Part shown: in pieces, positions 1 to 5,467 of the stretch | Layout of the letters: each line of letters opens with the position of its first letter | How positions within the stretch are numbered: the first letter of the stretch is position 1 | NCBI GenBank assembly: GCA_023474015.1 | Contig: JAMCYN010000075.1 | Location: 1 to 5,467 of the forward strand | Reading direction: 5' to 3' | DNA from: Armatimonadota bacterium | GTDB taxonomy: Bacteria; Armatimonadota; UBA5829 | DNA: 5,467 nucleotides | The notes under the pieces: model-generated | What the model was told of the DNA's origin: nothing | The model's input: only the letters and a program-made list of their open reading frames with translations | The model's database searches: none | Program-made: the position numbers and the translations under genes

Positions 1-1832
1 AGATCAAGCACGAGCCGGGCAACTTCTGCCTGCCGGACCGTGACAGGGTGTTCTGGTCGGCGGGCCATAAGGCTCCGGCGCTGTATACGGCCCTGGCGAT
101 GGCGGGCTACATAGAGCTTGAGGAAGCAATCTGTCTTAGGCAGCTCGGCAGCGCCACGCAGGGTCACCCCAATATGCTCGAATGCTGCGGCGTCGAGATG
201 TCCAGCGGGAGCCTGGGCCAGGGGCTGGGAATATCAGTCGGCGCCGCGTTGGCGGCCAGGCTGGATGGCTCGACCCACCGCATATATTGCTTAATGGGCG
301 ACGGCGAGCAGCAGGAGGGCGGCGTGTGGGAGGCCGCGATGTCGGCGGCGCAGTTCGGCCTGGACAACATCTGCGCCATCATCGACCGTAACAGACTGCA
401 GATCGACGGCTGGACAAAGGACGTTATGAACATCGAGCCTCTGGCGGACAAGTACCGCTCGTTCGGTTGGCATGTGATCGAGATCGACGGCCACGACATA
501 GCCCGGATCATGGCCGCGTTCGACGAAGCGCGCGATACCAAAGGCAGGCCGACCGTCATCATCGCGGACACGGTGAAGGGCAAGGGCGTTTCGTTCATGG
601 AGGACCAGGCCGGTTGGCACGGGGTCCCTCCGAAGAAGGAGCAGTTCGAGGAGGCCATCGCGGAACTGCTGCCACCCTCGATTCCCAGGCCCAAACTCGA
701 TGAACTGCTGGACCACGCGGCAAAGTACGCCGTCGAGGCCGCGAAGAAGGCCCGGGCCAGCACGCCCGCGTTCGGGAAGAACTACTGGTGGAACGAAGAG
801 GACCGGATGAATGTCGATATGGACCCGACTCGGATGGGCTTCGGCAGAGGCCTGGCGAGCTGCGGCGACGACGAGCGGGTCTGCACCATCCACGCCGACA
901 TTTCCGGCTCCATCTGCATCACAGCGTTCGAGAAGGACCGCCCCGACAGGCTCAACAGGGTCTTCTCGGTGGGAATCGCCGAGCAGAATATGATGGCTGT
1001 CGCGGCGGGCCTGGCCAAGGAGGGCAAGATTCCGGTCGCCGGCACTTATGGCGTCTTCGCCGCCGGCAGGTGCTGGGACCAGATCAGGACCAGCATCTGC
1101 TACGGCAACCTGAACGTGAAGATCGCGGGTGCGCACGGCGGAATATCGGTCGGGCCGGACGGCGCTACTCACCAGGCGCTCGAAGAGATCAGCCTGATGG
1201 CGATCCTCCCGAACATGAACCTGATCGTACCCGCCGACAGCGTGGAGACCGACCGGGCGACCGTGGCGTCGATCAAGGACATCTATGGTCCGGTCTACAT
1301 CCGCTACGCTCGCGAGGCGACCCCGATTGTGACTACCAAGGACACGCCGTTCGTGTTCGGCAAGGCGAATGTGATCAGATACAGAGGCGCGAAAGAACGA
1401 TTCGCGGACGCCTTCGAGACCGTGCTTGCTTCGGAGTATAAGAGCGAAAACGAAAACCTTGCGATTATCGCCTGCGGGCCGATGGTTCCGGAGGCGATGA
1501 GGGCGGCCTACATCCTCAAGGAGGAGTTCGGCCTCGAAACCCGCGTGCTGAACGTGCATACTGTCAAGCCGCTGGACTCTGATGCAATCGCGCGCGCCGC
1601 GGCGGAAACCGGAGCCGTGGTCACCGCCGAAGAGCATCAGGTCGGCGGCTTCGGCAATATCATCGCTGGGGCGATCCTGAGCGAAGTGCGCAAGCCGCTG
1701 GCATTCGGCATGGTCGGAGTCGCAGACAAATTCGGCGAGTCCGGACAGCCCTGGGAACTGATGCAGATGTTCGGACTAACAGCCGAACACCTGGCCCAGA
1801 AGGCTCGGTGCGTCCTCGGTCAGGCTCGCTAG
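1..1832 (+). CDS. tkt: Transketolase, single-chain form, 5' end outside window
   Basis: Thiamine-diphosphate (TPP) enzyme that moves two-carbon ketol units between sugar phosphates in the cytoplasmic pentose phosphate (or Calvin-type) pathway. The first full codon is at 3 and about 609 codons remain. The GTG at 48 is internal: upstream codons read IKHEPGNFCLPDRDR, joining VFWSAGHKAPALY, the usual DRDR..S.GH.APALY block. Visible in order: GSLGQG phosphate contact; TPP/metal motif GDGEQQEGGVWE from nt 297, ending in DRNRLQIDG; AGWHG; GIAEQNM with the catalytic Glu codon at 981-983; YGVFAAGRCWDQIR; HGGISVGPDGATHQ; YIRYARE; and a C-terminal domain with GPMVPEAMRAA, HTVKPLD and TAEEHQVGGFG. All three domains lie in one chain, unlike split transketolases. 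About 25 polar residues (nt 1376-1455) link the pyrimidine and C-terminal domains. DXS and pyruvate dehydrogenase E1 are relatives, but the motif set fits transketolase best. Only the N-terminus, probably a few tens of residues, is missing. Confidence 0.95.
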   Translation, partial: IKHEPGNFCLPDRDRVFWSAGHKAPALYTALAMAGYIELEEAICLRQLGSATQGHPNMLECCGVEMSSGSLGQGLGISVGAALAARLDGSTHRIYCLMGDGEQQEGGVWEAAMSAAQFGLDNICAIIDRNRLQIDGWTKDVMNIEPLADKYRSFGWHVIEIDGHDIARIMAAFDEARDTKGRPTVIIADTVKGKGVSFMEDQAGWHGVPPKKEQFEEAIAELLPPSIPRPKLDELLDHAAKYAVEAAKKARASTPAFGKNYWWNEEDRMNVDMDPTRMGFGRGLASCGDDERVCTIHADISGSICITAFEKDRPDRLNRVFSVGIAEQNMMAVAAGLAKEGKIPVAGTYGVFAAGRCWDQIRTSICYGNLNVKIAGAHGGISVGPDGATHQALEEISLMAILPNMNLIVPADSVETDRATVASIKDIYGPVYIRYAREATPIVTTKDTPFVFGKANVIRYRGAKERFADAFETVLASEYKSENENLAIIACGPMVPEAMRAAYILKEEFGLETRVLNVHTVKPLDSDAIARAAAETGAVVTAEEHQVGGFGNIIAGAILSEVRKPLAFGMVGVADKFGESGQPWELMQMFGLTAEHLAQKARCVLGQAR

Positions 1833-1871
1833 TTGGAAACGGTTCGTGGATTTGCTTGAAAAGCGGCTCAA

Positions 1872-1911
1872 CCCCCTAGTTTCCCCCTTCGTAAGGGGGG
1901 AAACTAGGGGG
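1872..1911. terminator. Long hairpin between convergent tkt and nadE, probable bidirectional terminator
   Basis: The arms (1872-1889 and 1893-1911) pair over 18 bp with one extra G in the right arm and a 3-base loop. They read CCCCCTAGTTTCCCCCTT and its complement. The hairpin begins 40 bases after the tkt stop and ends 4 bases before the nadE stop, where a shared terminator belongs. Neither side has a clear T tract, so intrinsic termination is not certain. It may be a dispersed palindromic repeat that serves as a transcription stop or mRNA 3'-end stabiliser. Confidence 0.6.
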
Positions 1912-1915
1912 CGGC

Positions 1916-3655
1916 CTACTCTCTGAACCTGTTCGTTATCGGCAGCCTTCTGTCCCTGCCAAAAGCCTTCGGAGTGATTTTTACGCCTGGCGCGGCCTGG
2001 CGGCGTTTATATTCGTTGCGGTCCACCATTCGGATTACGCGGCGGACAGTTTCCTCGTCGAAGCCCATAGCCGTGATCTCTTTGGGGCCGCGGTCCTCTT
2101 CGACGTATGCTTCGAGGATGGGGTCGAGGATTTCGTACGGCGGCAGGGTGTCCTGGTCTTTTTGATCGGGTTTAAGCTCGGCCGAGGGCGGGCGGACGAT
2201 TATGCTTTCGGGTATGACGGGGCTGATCGTATTGCGGTAGTTCGATAGCTTGTAGACGAGGGTCTTCGGCACGTCCTTGATCACCGCGAACCCGCCGGCC
2301 ATATCGCCGTAGAGCGTTGAGTAACCGCACGCCATCTCGCTCTTATTCCCCGTGGTCAACACCAACAGCCCAAACTTGTTCGAGAGGGCCATCAACAGGT
2401 TTCCGCGAATCCGCGCCTGAATGTTCTCTTCCGCGATGCCGTGCTCCGTTCCCTCGAACACCCCCGCCAGCGATCTGTTATACGAGTCGAATATGTCATT
2501 GATGGCTATGTAGTCGAACCTGATGCCCAGGTTCCGCGCCGTGATCTCCGCGTCGCCTTGCGTCTCCTTCGAGGAGAAAATCGAGGGCATAATCAGCACA
2601 CGCACCCTCTCCGGACCGAGGGCGTCGCAGGCGATGCACGCCGTGATCGCCGAATCGATCCCTCCGCTCAGGCCGAGCACGACCTCTTTGAAGCCGTTCT
2701 TGTTCACGTAGTCCCGCGTGCCCTGCACCAGTGCAGAGTATACCTCCTCAAGCTCACCCGGCGGCTCGGAGCTAGCCGTTACCTCACCATTTCTTTCTGT
2801 CTTCGCAGCCGGGCTGAGAACCACCTCCGGCACGTCAATCGCCCCGGCGCCCTTCAGCCTGGCCTTGCGCCTGCGGGGGTCCACCAGCCGCTGATGCTCC
2901 ACCGGCGAGAGGTCCACATCCACAATCGCGAGCTGCTCCTCGAACGCCTTTGCCCTGAACAGCACCTCTCCCGCCGGTCCGACCACCAGCGAATGCCCGT
3001 CGAAGACCAGCTCGTCCTGCCCTCCGACAGCGTTCAGGTAGACGATGGCGCAGGAGTTGTCGGTCGCGCGCGTCCCCAGCATCCGTTCACGATAGCGCCA
3101 TTTGCCCGCGTGAAACGGCGAGGAGTTGATGTCCACGATCAACTGCGCCCCGCCCATCAGCGACTGAAGCGTGTGCGGCCCGCCGGCATACCATGCGTCC
3201 TCACATACCTCGACACCGAACGTGACATCGCCCAACGTGTAGACCTGGGTGCTGGCGCCTGCCTGGAAGTAGCGGTCCTCGTCGAAAACGCCGTAGTTCG
3301 GCAGGAAGAACTTGTGCTGCACGCCGATAATATTGCCGTCGTGGATGACCGCCGCGGCGTTGTAGATATCCTTCACAGCATCCACAAATCCCACGACAGC
3401 GGTTATGCCCTTGGCCGACGCCGCGATTCGCTGCAGCGCCTCCATATTCGCCTCGACGAACCCCTGCTTGAGCAGCAGGTCCTCCGGCGGGTAGCCCGTG
3501 ATCGCCAGCTCGGGAAATACAACGAGGTCAGCGCCACGGTCCCGGGCAACGGCGATGTTGTCGATTATCTTCCTGGCGTTCCCCTCGATATCCCCGACGG
3601 TGAGGTTCAATTGCGCCAGCGCAAGACGCAGGCTGTGTGAGAGGCGATTGCGCAT
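1916..3655 (-). CDS. nadE: Glutamine-dependent NAD+ synthetase
   Basis: Converts nicotinic acid adenine dinucleotide to NAD+ using ATP and ammonia released from glutamine, the last step of NAD synthesis in the cytoplasm. With the ATG at 3655 the protein has 579 residues, normal for the two-domain form. The N-terminal nitrilase-type amidase (about 10-265) has the triad: Glu49 in VVFPELAITGYPPEDLL, Lys115 in QHKFFLPNYGVFDE, Cys151 in GVEVCEDAWY. A variable linker (about 266-300) leads to the synthetase domain, with P-loop SGGIDS at 330-335, TTGNKSE near 434-440, STLYGDMAGGFAVIKDVPK from 446, and the usual tail PPSAELKPDQKDQDTLPPYE. The open frame extends 39 codons further upstream, but 3655 is preferred: an AGGAG lies 7 bases before it, and the extension crosses the promoter region and resembles no NadE. 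It is convergent with tkt and divergent from the gene at 3758. Confidence 0.96.
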   Translation of the reverse strand: MRNRLSHSLRLALAQLNLTVGDIEGNARKIIDNIAVARDRGADLVVFPELAITGYPPEDLLLKQGFVEANMEALQRIAASAKGITAVVGFVDAVKDIYNAAAVIHDGNIIGVQHKFFLPNYGVFDEDRYFQAGASTQVYTLGDVTFGVEVCEDAWYAGGPHTLQSLMGGAQLIVDINSSPFHAGKWRYRERMLGTRATDNSCAIVYLNAVGGQDELVFDGHSLVVGPAGEVLFRAKAFEEQLAIVDVDLSPVEHQRLVDPRRRKARLKGAGAIDVPEVVLSPAAKTERNGEVTASSEPPGELEEVYSALVQGTRDYVNKNGFKEVVLGLSGGIDSAITACIACDALGPERVRVLIMPSIFSSKETQGDAEITARNLGIRFDYIAINDIFDSYNRSLAGVFEGTEHGIAEENIQARIRGNLLMALSNKFGLLVLTTGNKSEMACGYSTLYGDMAGGFAVIKDVPKTLVYKLSNYRNTISPVIPESIIVRPPSAELKPDQKDQDTLPPYEILDPILEAYVEEDRGPKEITAMGFDEETVRRVIRMVDRNEYKRRQAAPGVKITPKAFGRDRRLPITNRFRE

Positions 3656-3662
3656 CCGAGTT

Positions 3663-3667
3663 CTCCT
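3663..3667 (-). promoter_or_regulatory. Ribosome binding site of nadE
   Basis: AGGAG on the minus strand, 7 bases before the ATG at 3655. It settles the start against the longer open frame that reaches 3772. No comparable site precedes the longer start. Confidence 0.75.
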
Positions 3668-3746
3668 GTTTATGTTATTAAAGTGTCCGCGCGGTTTGGC
3701 CGATAATACAATAGCATAAGAATGGGCTAAACGCCCCAAACCAGAC

Positions 3747-3750
3747 GAGG
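3747..3750 (+). promoter_or_regulatory. Ribosome binding site of the 165-residue gene
   Basis: GAGG, 7 bases before the GTG at 3758. An ATG at 3751 abuts this site but reads only eight codons before a TAA, so it is not the start. GTG at 3764 is in frame but 13 bases away, less well placed. Confidence 0.5.
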
Positions 3751-3757
3751 ATGGTGT

Positions 3758-4255
3758 GTGACCGTGCCACAAGTTAAGACAAAGAGTATCGCCAAGCCGC
3801 GAAAGACATCAGCGGCTTCCACGATCGCTCCCCAGCGCCCTACGCTCACCGACGCTCGTGAACTCATCACCACTATGATGGATTATGAAGCCGCGGCTCG
3901 GGCCCAGGGAATTAACCCCGCTTCGGGCCGGTTCGAGATGCTCACGGCCTCCGAGCGCCAGTTCTACAGGGCCGAGCTGATAGCCGATTACATCAGGATC
4001 AGCGCCGGGAACATGGGCAACACTCAAGGCTATTATGATGCCGCGCTCCAGGACTTCTGCAACAAGGTCTGCGACATGCGGATTGCGTCGCATGAGCTCA
4101 TCGGGACGTACCTGGCAGCGGTGGACATTGTCGCCAGCGAGGAAAGCCTGAACAGCATTCCCGCCCTGAACGAAGCCGTGCGCCACACCATGATCTCCGT
4201 GCTGCAGCACTGCGTCGACCTGATGCGCCATAAAACTCAGCCCGCGGCGGCGTAG
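3758..4255 (+). CDS. Unassigned 165-residue helical protein, possible KaiA-C/RsbU-N-like helical domain
   Basis: I do not recognise this gene with confidence. GTG at 3758 is chosen because GAGG (3747-3750) lies 7 bases upstream. The product has a basic, Ser/Thr/Pro-rich and probably disordered N-terminus (1-28, with KTKSIAKPRK), then predicted helices at about 29-50, 63-84, 89-107, 111-127 and 133-158, and a TQPAAA tail. It shows no signal peptide, membrane segment or catalytic motif; Cys101, Cys105 and Cys152 do not form a metal site. From about 69, the order FYR..., DFCNKV, SHELIGTYLAAVDIV and HTMISVLQHCVDLMRH recalls the four-helix KaiA C-terminal and RsbU N-terminal domains, which bind partner signalling proteins. 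The characteristic Ile-His pair of that fold is replaced by Thr-Tyr. This is a pattern impression only. GC and codon use match the neighbours, so a real gene is likely. It stands alone, divergent from nadE and followed by the repeat element. Confidence 0.75.
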   Translation: MTVPQVKTKSIAKPRKTSAASTIAPQRPTLTDARELITTMMDYEAAARAQGINPASGRFEMLTASERQFYRAELIADYIRISAGNMGNTQGYYDAALQDFCNKVCDMRIASHELIGTYLAAVDIVASEESLNSIPALNEAVRHTMISVLQHCVDLMRHKTQPAAA

Positions 4256-4329
4256 ACCACCCTTGATACATGCGTCTGGCATAGATGCGTCGGGGAGCTT
4301 TTTACACCGACGCCAGCCCTCAGCTGTGC

Positions 4330-4574
4330 TGGTACCTCACGTTATACTTTGCCTGCTATACAGTACTCCGTAGACCCTGAGTAGCCCAGTAGGAGCTATC
4401 TATTCTTGACAAAGGCTGGTGGGCGTATCGAAGGGCCGGGCAAGTCTGCACCAGGGCCTGTACCTTCGCAGCCGCCCTTCGATACGGCCGGAGCCTGCCC
4501 TGAGCCCAGTCGAAGGGGGCCTACTCAGGGCTTAGGGATGTACTGCACCAGACAAGGTATAACGTGAGAGACCA
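4330..4574. repeat. Composite inverted-repeat element, MITE-like or structured RNA
   Basis: The outer arms are about 4330-4386 and 4517-4574. Matching blocks, read on the right arm, are TACTCAGGG (4522-4530, against 4375-4383), GTACTG, and AAGGTATAACGTGAG (4554-4568, 14 of 15 bases against 4336-4350). Small indels separate the blocks. Between the arms are further palindromes: a perfect 12-bp pair CGTATCGAAGGG (4424-4435 and 4475-4486) and a CCCTTCGA...TCGAAGGG unit (4475-4517). CTGCACCAG occurs directly twice (4446-4454, 4543-4551). The element is about 245 bases, has no coding capacity and sits in non-coding DNA. Size and long imperfect terminal repeats suggest a decayed miniature transposable element. 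No clear target-site duplication is visible, so a folded non-coding RNA is the alternative. Confidence 0.6.
4475..4517. repeat. Inner palindromic unit bounded by CCCTTCGA / TCGAAGGG
   Basis: An 8-bp inverted repeat (4475-4482 and 4510-4517) encloses GAGCCTGCCCTGAGCCCAGT. The complement reads CTTCGACTGGGCTCAGGG followed by CAGGCTC. From memory this strongly resembles a short palindromic motif dispersed in intergenic DNA of many bacterial genomes; I could not search for it. It lies inside the larger element and shares its left arm with the 12-bp pair at 4424-4435. Confidence 0.5.
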
Positions 4575-4606
4575 TTACATTTAGCCTATAGGTAAGCTTC
4601 GGGGTG

Positions 4607-4622
4607 AAAAGCCTCCCGAGGC
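4607..4622 (-). terminator. Short intrinsic terminator of the hydrolase gene
   Basis: On the minus strand, 12 bases after the stop, GCCTCGGGAGGC forms a short GC stem with a tetraloop and runs straight into TTTT. A longer alternative stem pairs GCCTCGGG with the CCCGAAGC that follows at about 4603-4596. The stem is short but position and orientation are right. Confidence 0.5.
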
Positions 4623-4634
4623 ATAAAACATAAT

Positions 4635-5291
4635 CTACAACGCGTGCTCCAACACCACTATCGCCGGTTCGGCAGGCAGGCTCTCGCGCGTCACTTCGAT
4701 CTCTGAATCACACGAGCGGAGCACATTCGACTTGCCGCTCAGGAACTCGTCCACGCCCGCTATCGGGAATGCGCACTTCTCGGTGCGATAGTGCATCGGA
4801 ATAGTGATCCTCGCCCCAACCTGCTCGGCGACCTTTGCCGCCTGGGCCGCGTCGATAGTGTAGTATCCACCCACAGGTATCAGCGCCACATCCACCGCGC
4901 CGATCTCAGCCGCCTGGTCCGCGCTCAGAACGTGCCCCAGATCGCCCATATGAGCCACCCTCATGCCATCGACGCTCATGACAAACACAGTATTGCGGCC
5001 CCTGTCGGCGCCGTGTGCGGAGTCGTGGAATGTCTCGACGCCAAGGAACTCCACCTCCGCCGCGATGAACTTGCCGTTACCCTCTATGACGATCGGGTTC
5101 CCTTGAACCATATCCGCTCCCGAGTGGTCGCGGTGCCCGTGGCTGATCGTCACTATATCCGCCGCCTCATCGAAGCGCGCGTAGCACAGTGACTCATCGT
5201 ACGTCTCCGAGTTCACCGGGTCGGTCACAATGCGCGTCCCGGCGTTGCTCGTTATCAGAAACGAAGAATGCCCCAAGTATCTTATATTCAC
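4635..5291 (-). CDS. Metal-dependent hydrolase, metallo-beta-lactamase fold (UlaG/UPF0173-like)
   Basis: Small cytoplasmic metallo-hydrolase of 218 residues with no signal peptide. The start is IRYLGHSSFLITSNAGTRIVTDP, the usual opening of this subgroup. Metal ligands follow: HGHRDH with His51, His53, Asp55 and His56; FHDSAHG with His89 and His93; HMGDLGH with His114, Asp117 and His120; and the C-terminal IPMHYRTE with His167. IPVGGYYTIDAAQAA is also typical. Relatives include L-ascorbate-6-phosphate lactonase UlaG and the uncharacterised UPF0173 proteins (COG2220 type); the compact length and HDSAHG fit the latter better. The ligand set looks complete, so an active enzyme is likely, but its substrate cannot be read from sequence and no ascorbate genes are nearby. 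The GTG start at 5291 is supported by a GGGGTGATC that pairs extensively with the 16S rRNA 3' end. It has its own promoter and terminator, so it is probably monocistronic. Confidence 0.9.
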   Translation of the reverse strand: MNIRYLGHSSFLITSNAGTRIVTDPVNSETYDESLCYARFDEAADIVTISHGHRDHSGADMVQGNPIVIEGNGKFIAAEVEFLGVETFHDSAHGADRGRNTVFVMSVDGMRVAHMGDLGHVLSADQAAEIGAVDVALIPVGGYYTIDAAQAAKVAEQVGARITIPMHYRTEKCAFPIAGVDEFLSGKSNVLRSCDSEIEVTRESLPAEPAIVVLEHAL

Positions 5292-5292
5292 C

Positions 5293-5301
5293 GATCACCC
5301 C
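5293..5301 (-). promoter_or_regulatory. Extended Shine-Dalgarno site of the hydrolase gene
   Basis: The minus strand reads GGGGTGATC one base before the GTG start. It matches the full anti-Shine-Dalgarno complement GGAGGTGATC except for one base, with the purine core at normal spacing. This fixes the GTG start and suggests efficient initiation despite the non-ATG codon. Confidence 0.7.
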
Positions 5302-5306
5302 GAGTC

Positions 5307-5364
5307 GAATGCAGAATGAAACGAGGCCCTCCCCCATTCCGCATTCTGCACTCATCATTCTGCA
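5307..5364. repeat. Nonamer repeat cluster in the hydrolase gene leader
   Basis: CATTCTGCA occurs directly twice (5342-5350 and 5356-5364) and once inverted as TGCAGAATG (5310-5318). The inverted copy and either direct copy can form a 9-bp stem around a C/T-rich loop. The cluster lies between the predicted minus-strand start site (about 5363) and the Shine-Dalgarno site, so it would be transcribed as 5' leader. It may be a fragment of a dispersed repeat or a leader structure. Confidence 0.5.
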
Positions 5365-5369
5365 ATACC

Positions 5370-5398
5370 ACTATATGCTTTACCCCGCTCCGTGTCAA
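5370..5398 (-). promoter_or_regulatory. Sigma-70-type promoter of the hydrolase gene
   Basis: On the minus strand a perfect TTGACA (5398-5393) is followed after exactly 17 bases by TATAGT (5375-5370), five of six to consensus. The start site should lie near 5363, giving a leader of roughly 70 bases before the GTG at 5291. Confidence 0.75.
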
Positions 5399-5424
5399 CG
5401 CGTGTACATGCACGAAAATCGGCC

Positions 5425-5452
5425 TTGCAAACGCGCTGTACTTGGATATAAT
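5425..5452 (+). promoter_or_regulatory. Sigma-70-type promoter pointing out of the right edge
   Basis: TTGCAA (5425-5430), then 16 bases, then a perfect TATAAT (5447-5452). The start site would lie near 5459. It faces a gene beyond the window and is back to back with the hydrolase promoter, with 26 bases between the two -35 boxes. Confidence 0.65.
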
Positions 5453-5462
5453 GAATGTGAGT

Positions 5463-5467
5463 GGAGG
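5463..5467 (+). promoter_or_regulatory. Probable ribosome binding site of the next gene
   Basis: The last five bases are GGAGG, about 10 bases after the -10 box. If real, the next gene starts just past the edge and its mRNA has a very short leader. Its product cannot be seen. Confidence 0.45.

Larger units (their letters stand above)
3656..3757. promoter_or_regulatory. Divergent intergenic region, promoters for nadE and the 165-residue gene
   Basis: These 102 bases separate two divergent starts and must carry the nadE promoter unless transcription comes from further away. The AT-rich core at about 3702-3718 offers -10-like boxes on both strands: TATTAT on minus (3708-3703), and GATAAT (3702-3707) or TACAAT (3707-3712) on plus. 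No good TTGACA-like box sits at 16-18 bases from any of them; TTTAGC on minus (3731-3726) is the nearest. Promoter presence is inferred from layout more than from motif quality. Confidence 0.35.
4256..4634. other. Gene-free stretch of 379 bases
   Basis: No plausible coding frame, tRNA or rRNA is visible. The first 74 bases hold a weak hairpin (GCGTCGG at 4287-4293 with CCGACGC at 4307-4313) whose T5 run lies in the loop, so it is not a convincing terminator for the upstream gene. The middle is the composite inverted repeat (about 4330-4574). The end carries a small terminator serving the minus-strand hydrolase gene. Confidence 0.7.

Noticed and set aside
48..50. GTG as the start of transketolase
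   Set aside because: The frame stays open to the window edge, and upstream codons give IKHEPGNFCLPDRDR, part of the conserved transketolase N-terminus; the GTG is an internal Val.
291..1637. 448-codon open frame antisense to transketolase
   Set aside because: Arg/Asp/Val/His-rich composition typical of the complement of a GC-rich gene, with no recognisable domain; the sense frame has unmistakable transketolase motifs.
2441..3640. 399-codon open frame antisense to nadE
   Set aside because: Same shadow effect; the sense strand encodes a complete NadE with all catalytic motifs.
3656..3772. 39-codon N-terminal extension of NadE
   Set aside because: It crosses the promoter region and overlaps the divergent gene's start; the ATG at 3655 has an AGGAG at good spacing and gives normal family length.
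3751..3777. ATG mini-frame of eight codons before the 165-residue gene
   Set aside because: It abuts the GAGG too closely to be initiated from it, and nothing suggests a leader peptide.
3809..4282. 157-codon open frame antisense to the 165-residue gene
   Set aside because: No Shine-Dalgarno and shadow-like composition. The plus-strand frame has a placed Shine-Dalgarno and a coherent helical pattern. Since the plus gene is itself unassigned, some doubt remains.
4287..4313. Hairpin after the 165-residue gene as its terminator
   Set aside because: The T5 run is inside the 13-base loop rather than after the stem, so intrinsic termination is unlikely.
4330..4574. tRNA or CRISPR array in the gene-free stretch
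   Set aside because: No TTCRA-type arm or acceptor pairing, and repeats are few, inverted and irregularly spaced, unlike CRISPR repeats.
4791..5192. 133-codon open frame antisense to the hydrolase gene
   Set aside because: The minus strand encodes the complete HxHxDH hydrolase with promoter, Shine-Dalgarno and terminator.

Overview
The window comes from a bacterial chromosome with GC-rich genes. Three protein genes are complete, a fourth is cut by the left edge, and the promoter of a fifth gene lies at the right edge. Nothing in the sequence fixes the taxon. Core metabolic genes, GTG starts, consensus sigma-70-type promoters and Shine-Dalgarno sites fit an ordinary free-living bacterium. There are no phage, plasmid, transposase, CRISPR or defence genes.

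Layout. (1) From the left edge to 1832, plus strand: a single-chain transketolase that lacks only its N-terminus. (2) 1872-1911: a strong near-perfect hairpin between convergent genes. (3) 3655 down to 1916, minus strand: glutamine-dependent NAD+ synthetase (NadE) with a complete nitrilase-type amidotransferase domain and synthetase domain. (4) 3656-3757: a 102-base divergent intergenic region. (5) 3758-4255, plus strand: a 165-residue, mostly helical protein not assigned to a family. Its C-terminal 95 residues loosely resemble the four-helix fold of the KaiA C-terminal and RsbU N-terminal domains. (6) 4256-4634: 379 bases without a gene, mostly one composite inverted-repeat element (about 4330-4574), then a short terminator for the next gene. 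(7) 5291 down to 4635, minus strand: a small metallo-beta-lactamase-fold hydrolase of the UlaG/UPF0173 type. (8) 5292-5467: an intergenic region with two back-to-back sigma-70-type promoters. One drives the hydrolase gene, whose leader carries a repeated nonamer. The other points out of the right edge, with a Shine-Dalgarno-like GGAGG at the last bases.

The genes do not form one operon: strands alternate, and each gene appears to have its own signals. Transketolase (pentose phosphate/Calvin-type carbon shuffling) and NadE (last step of NAD synthesis) are housekeeping genes. The hydrolase is a generic metal-dependent enzyme of unknown substrate. I found no convincing new multi-gene system. The items most worth a second look are the 165-residue protein and the composite repeat beside it.
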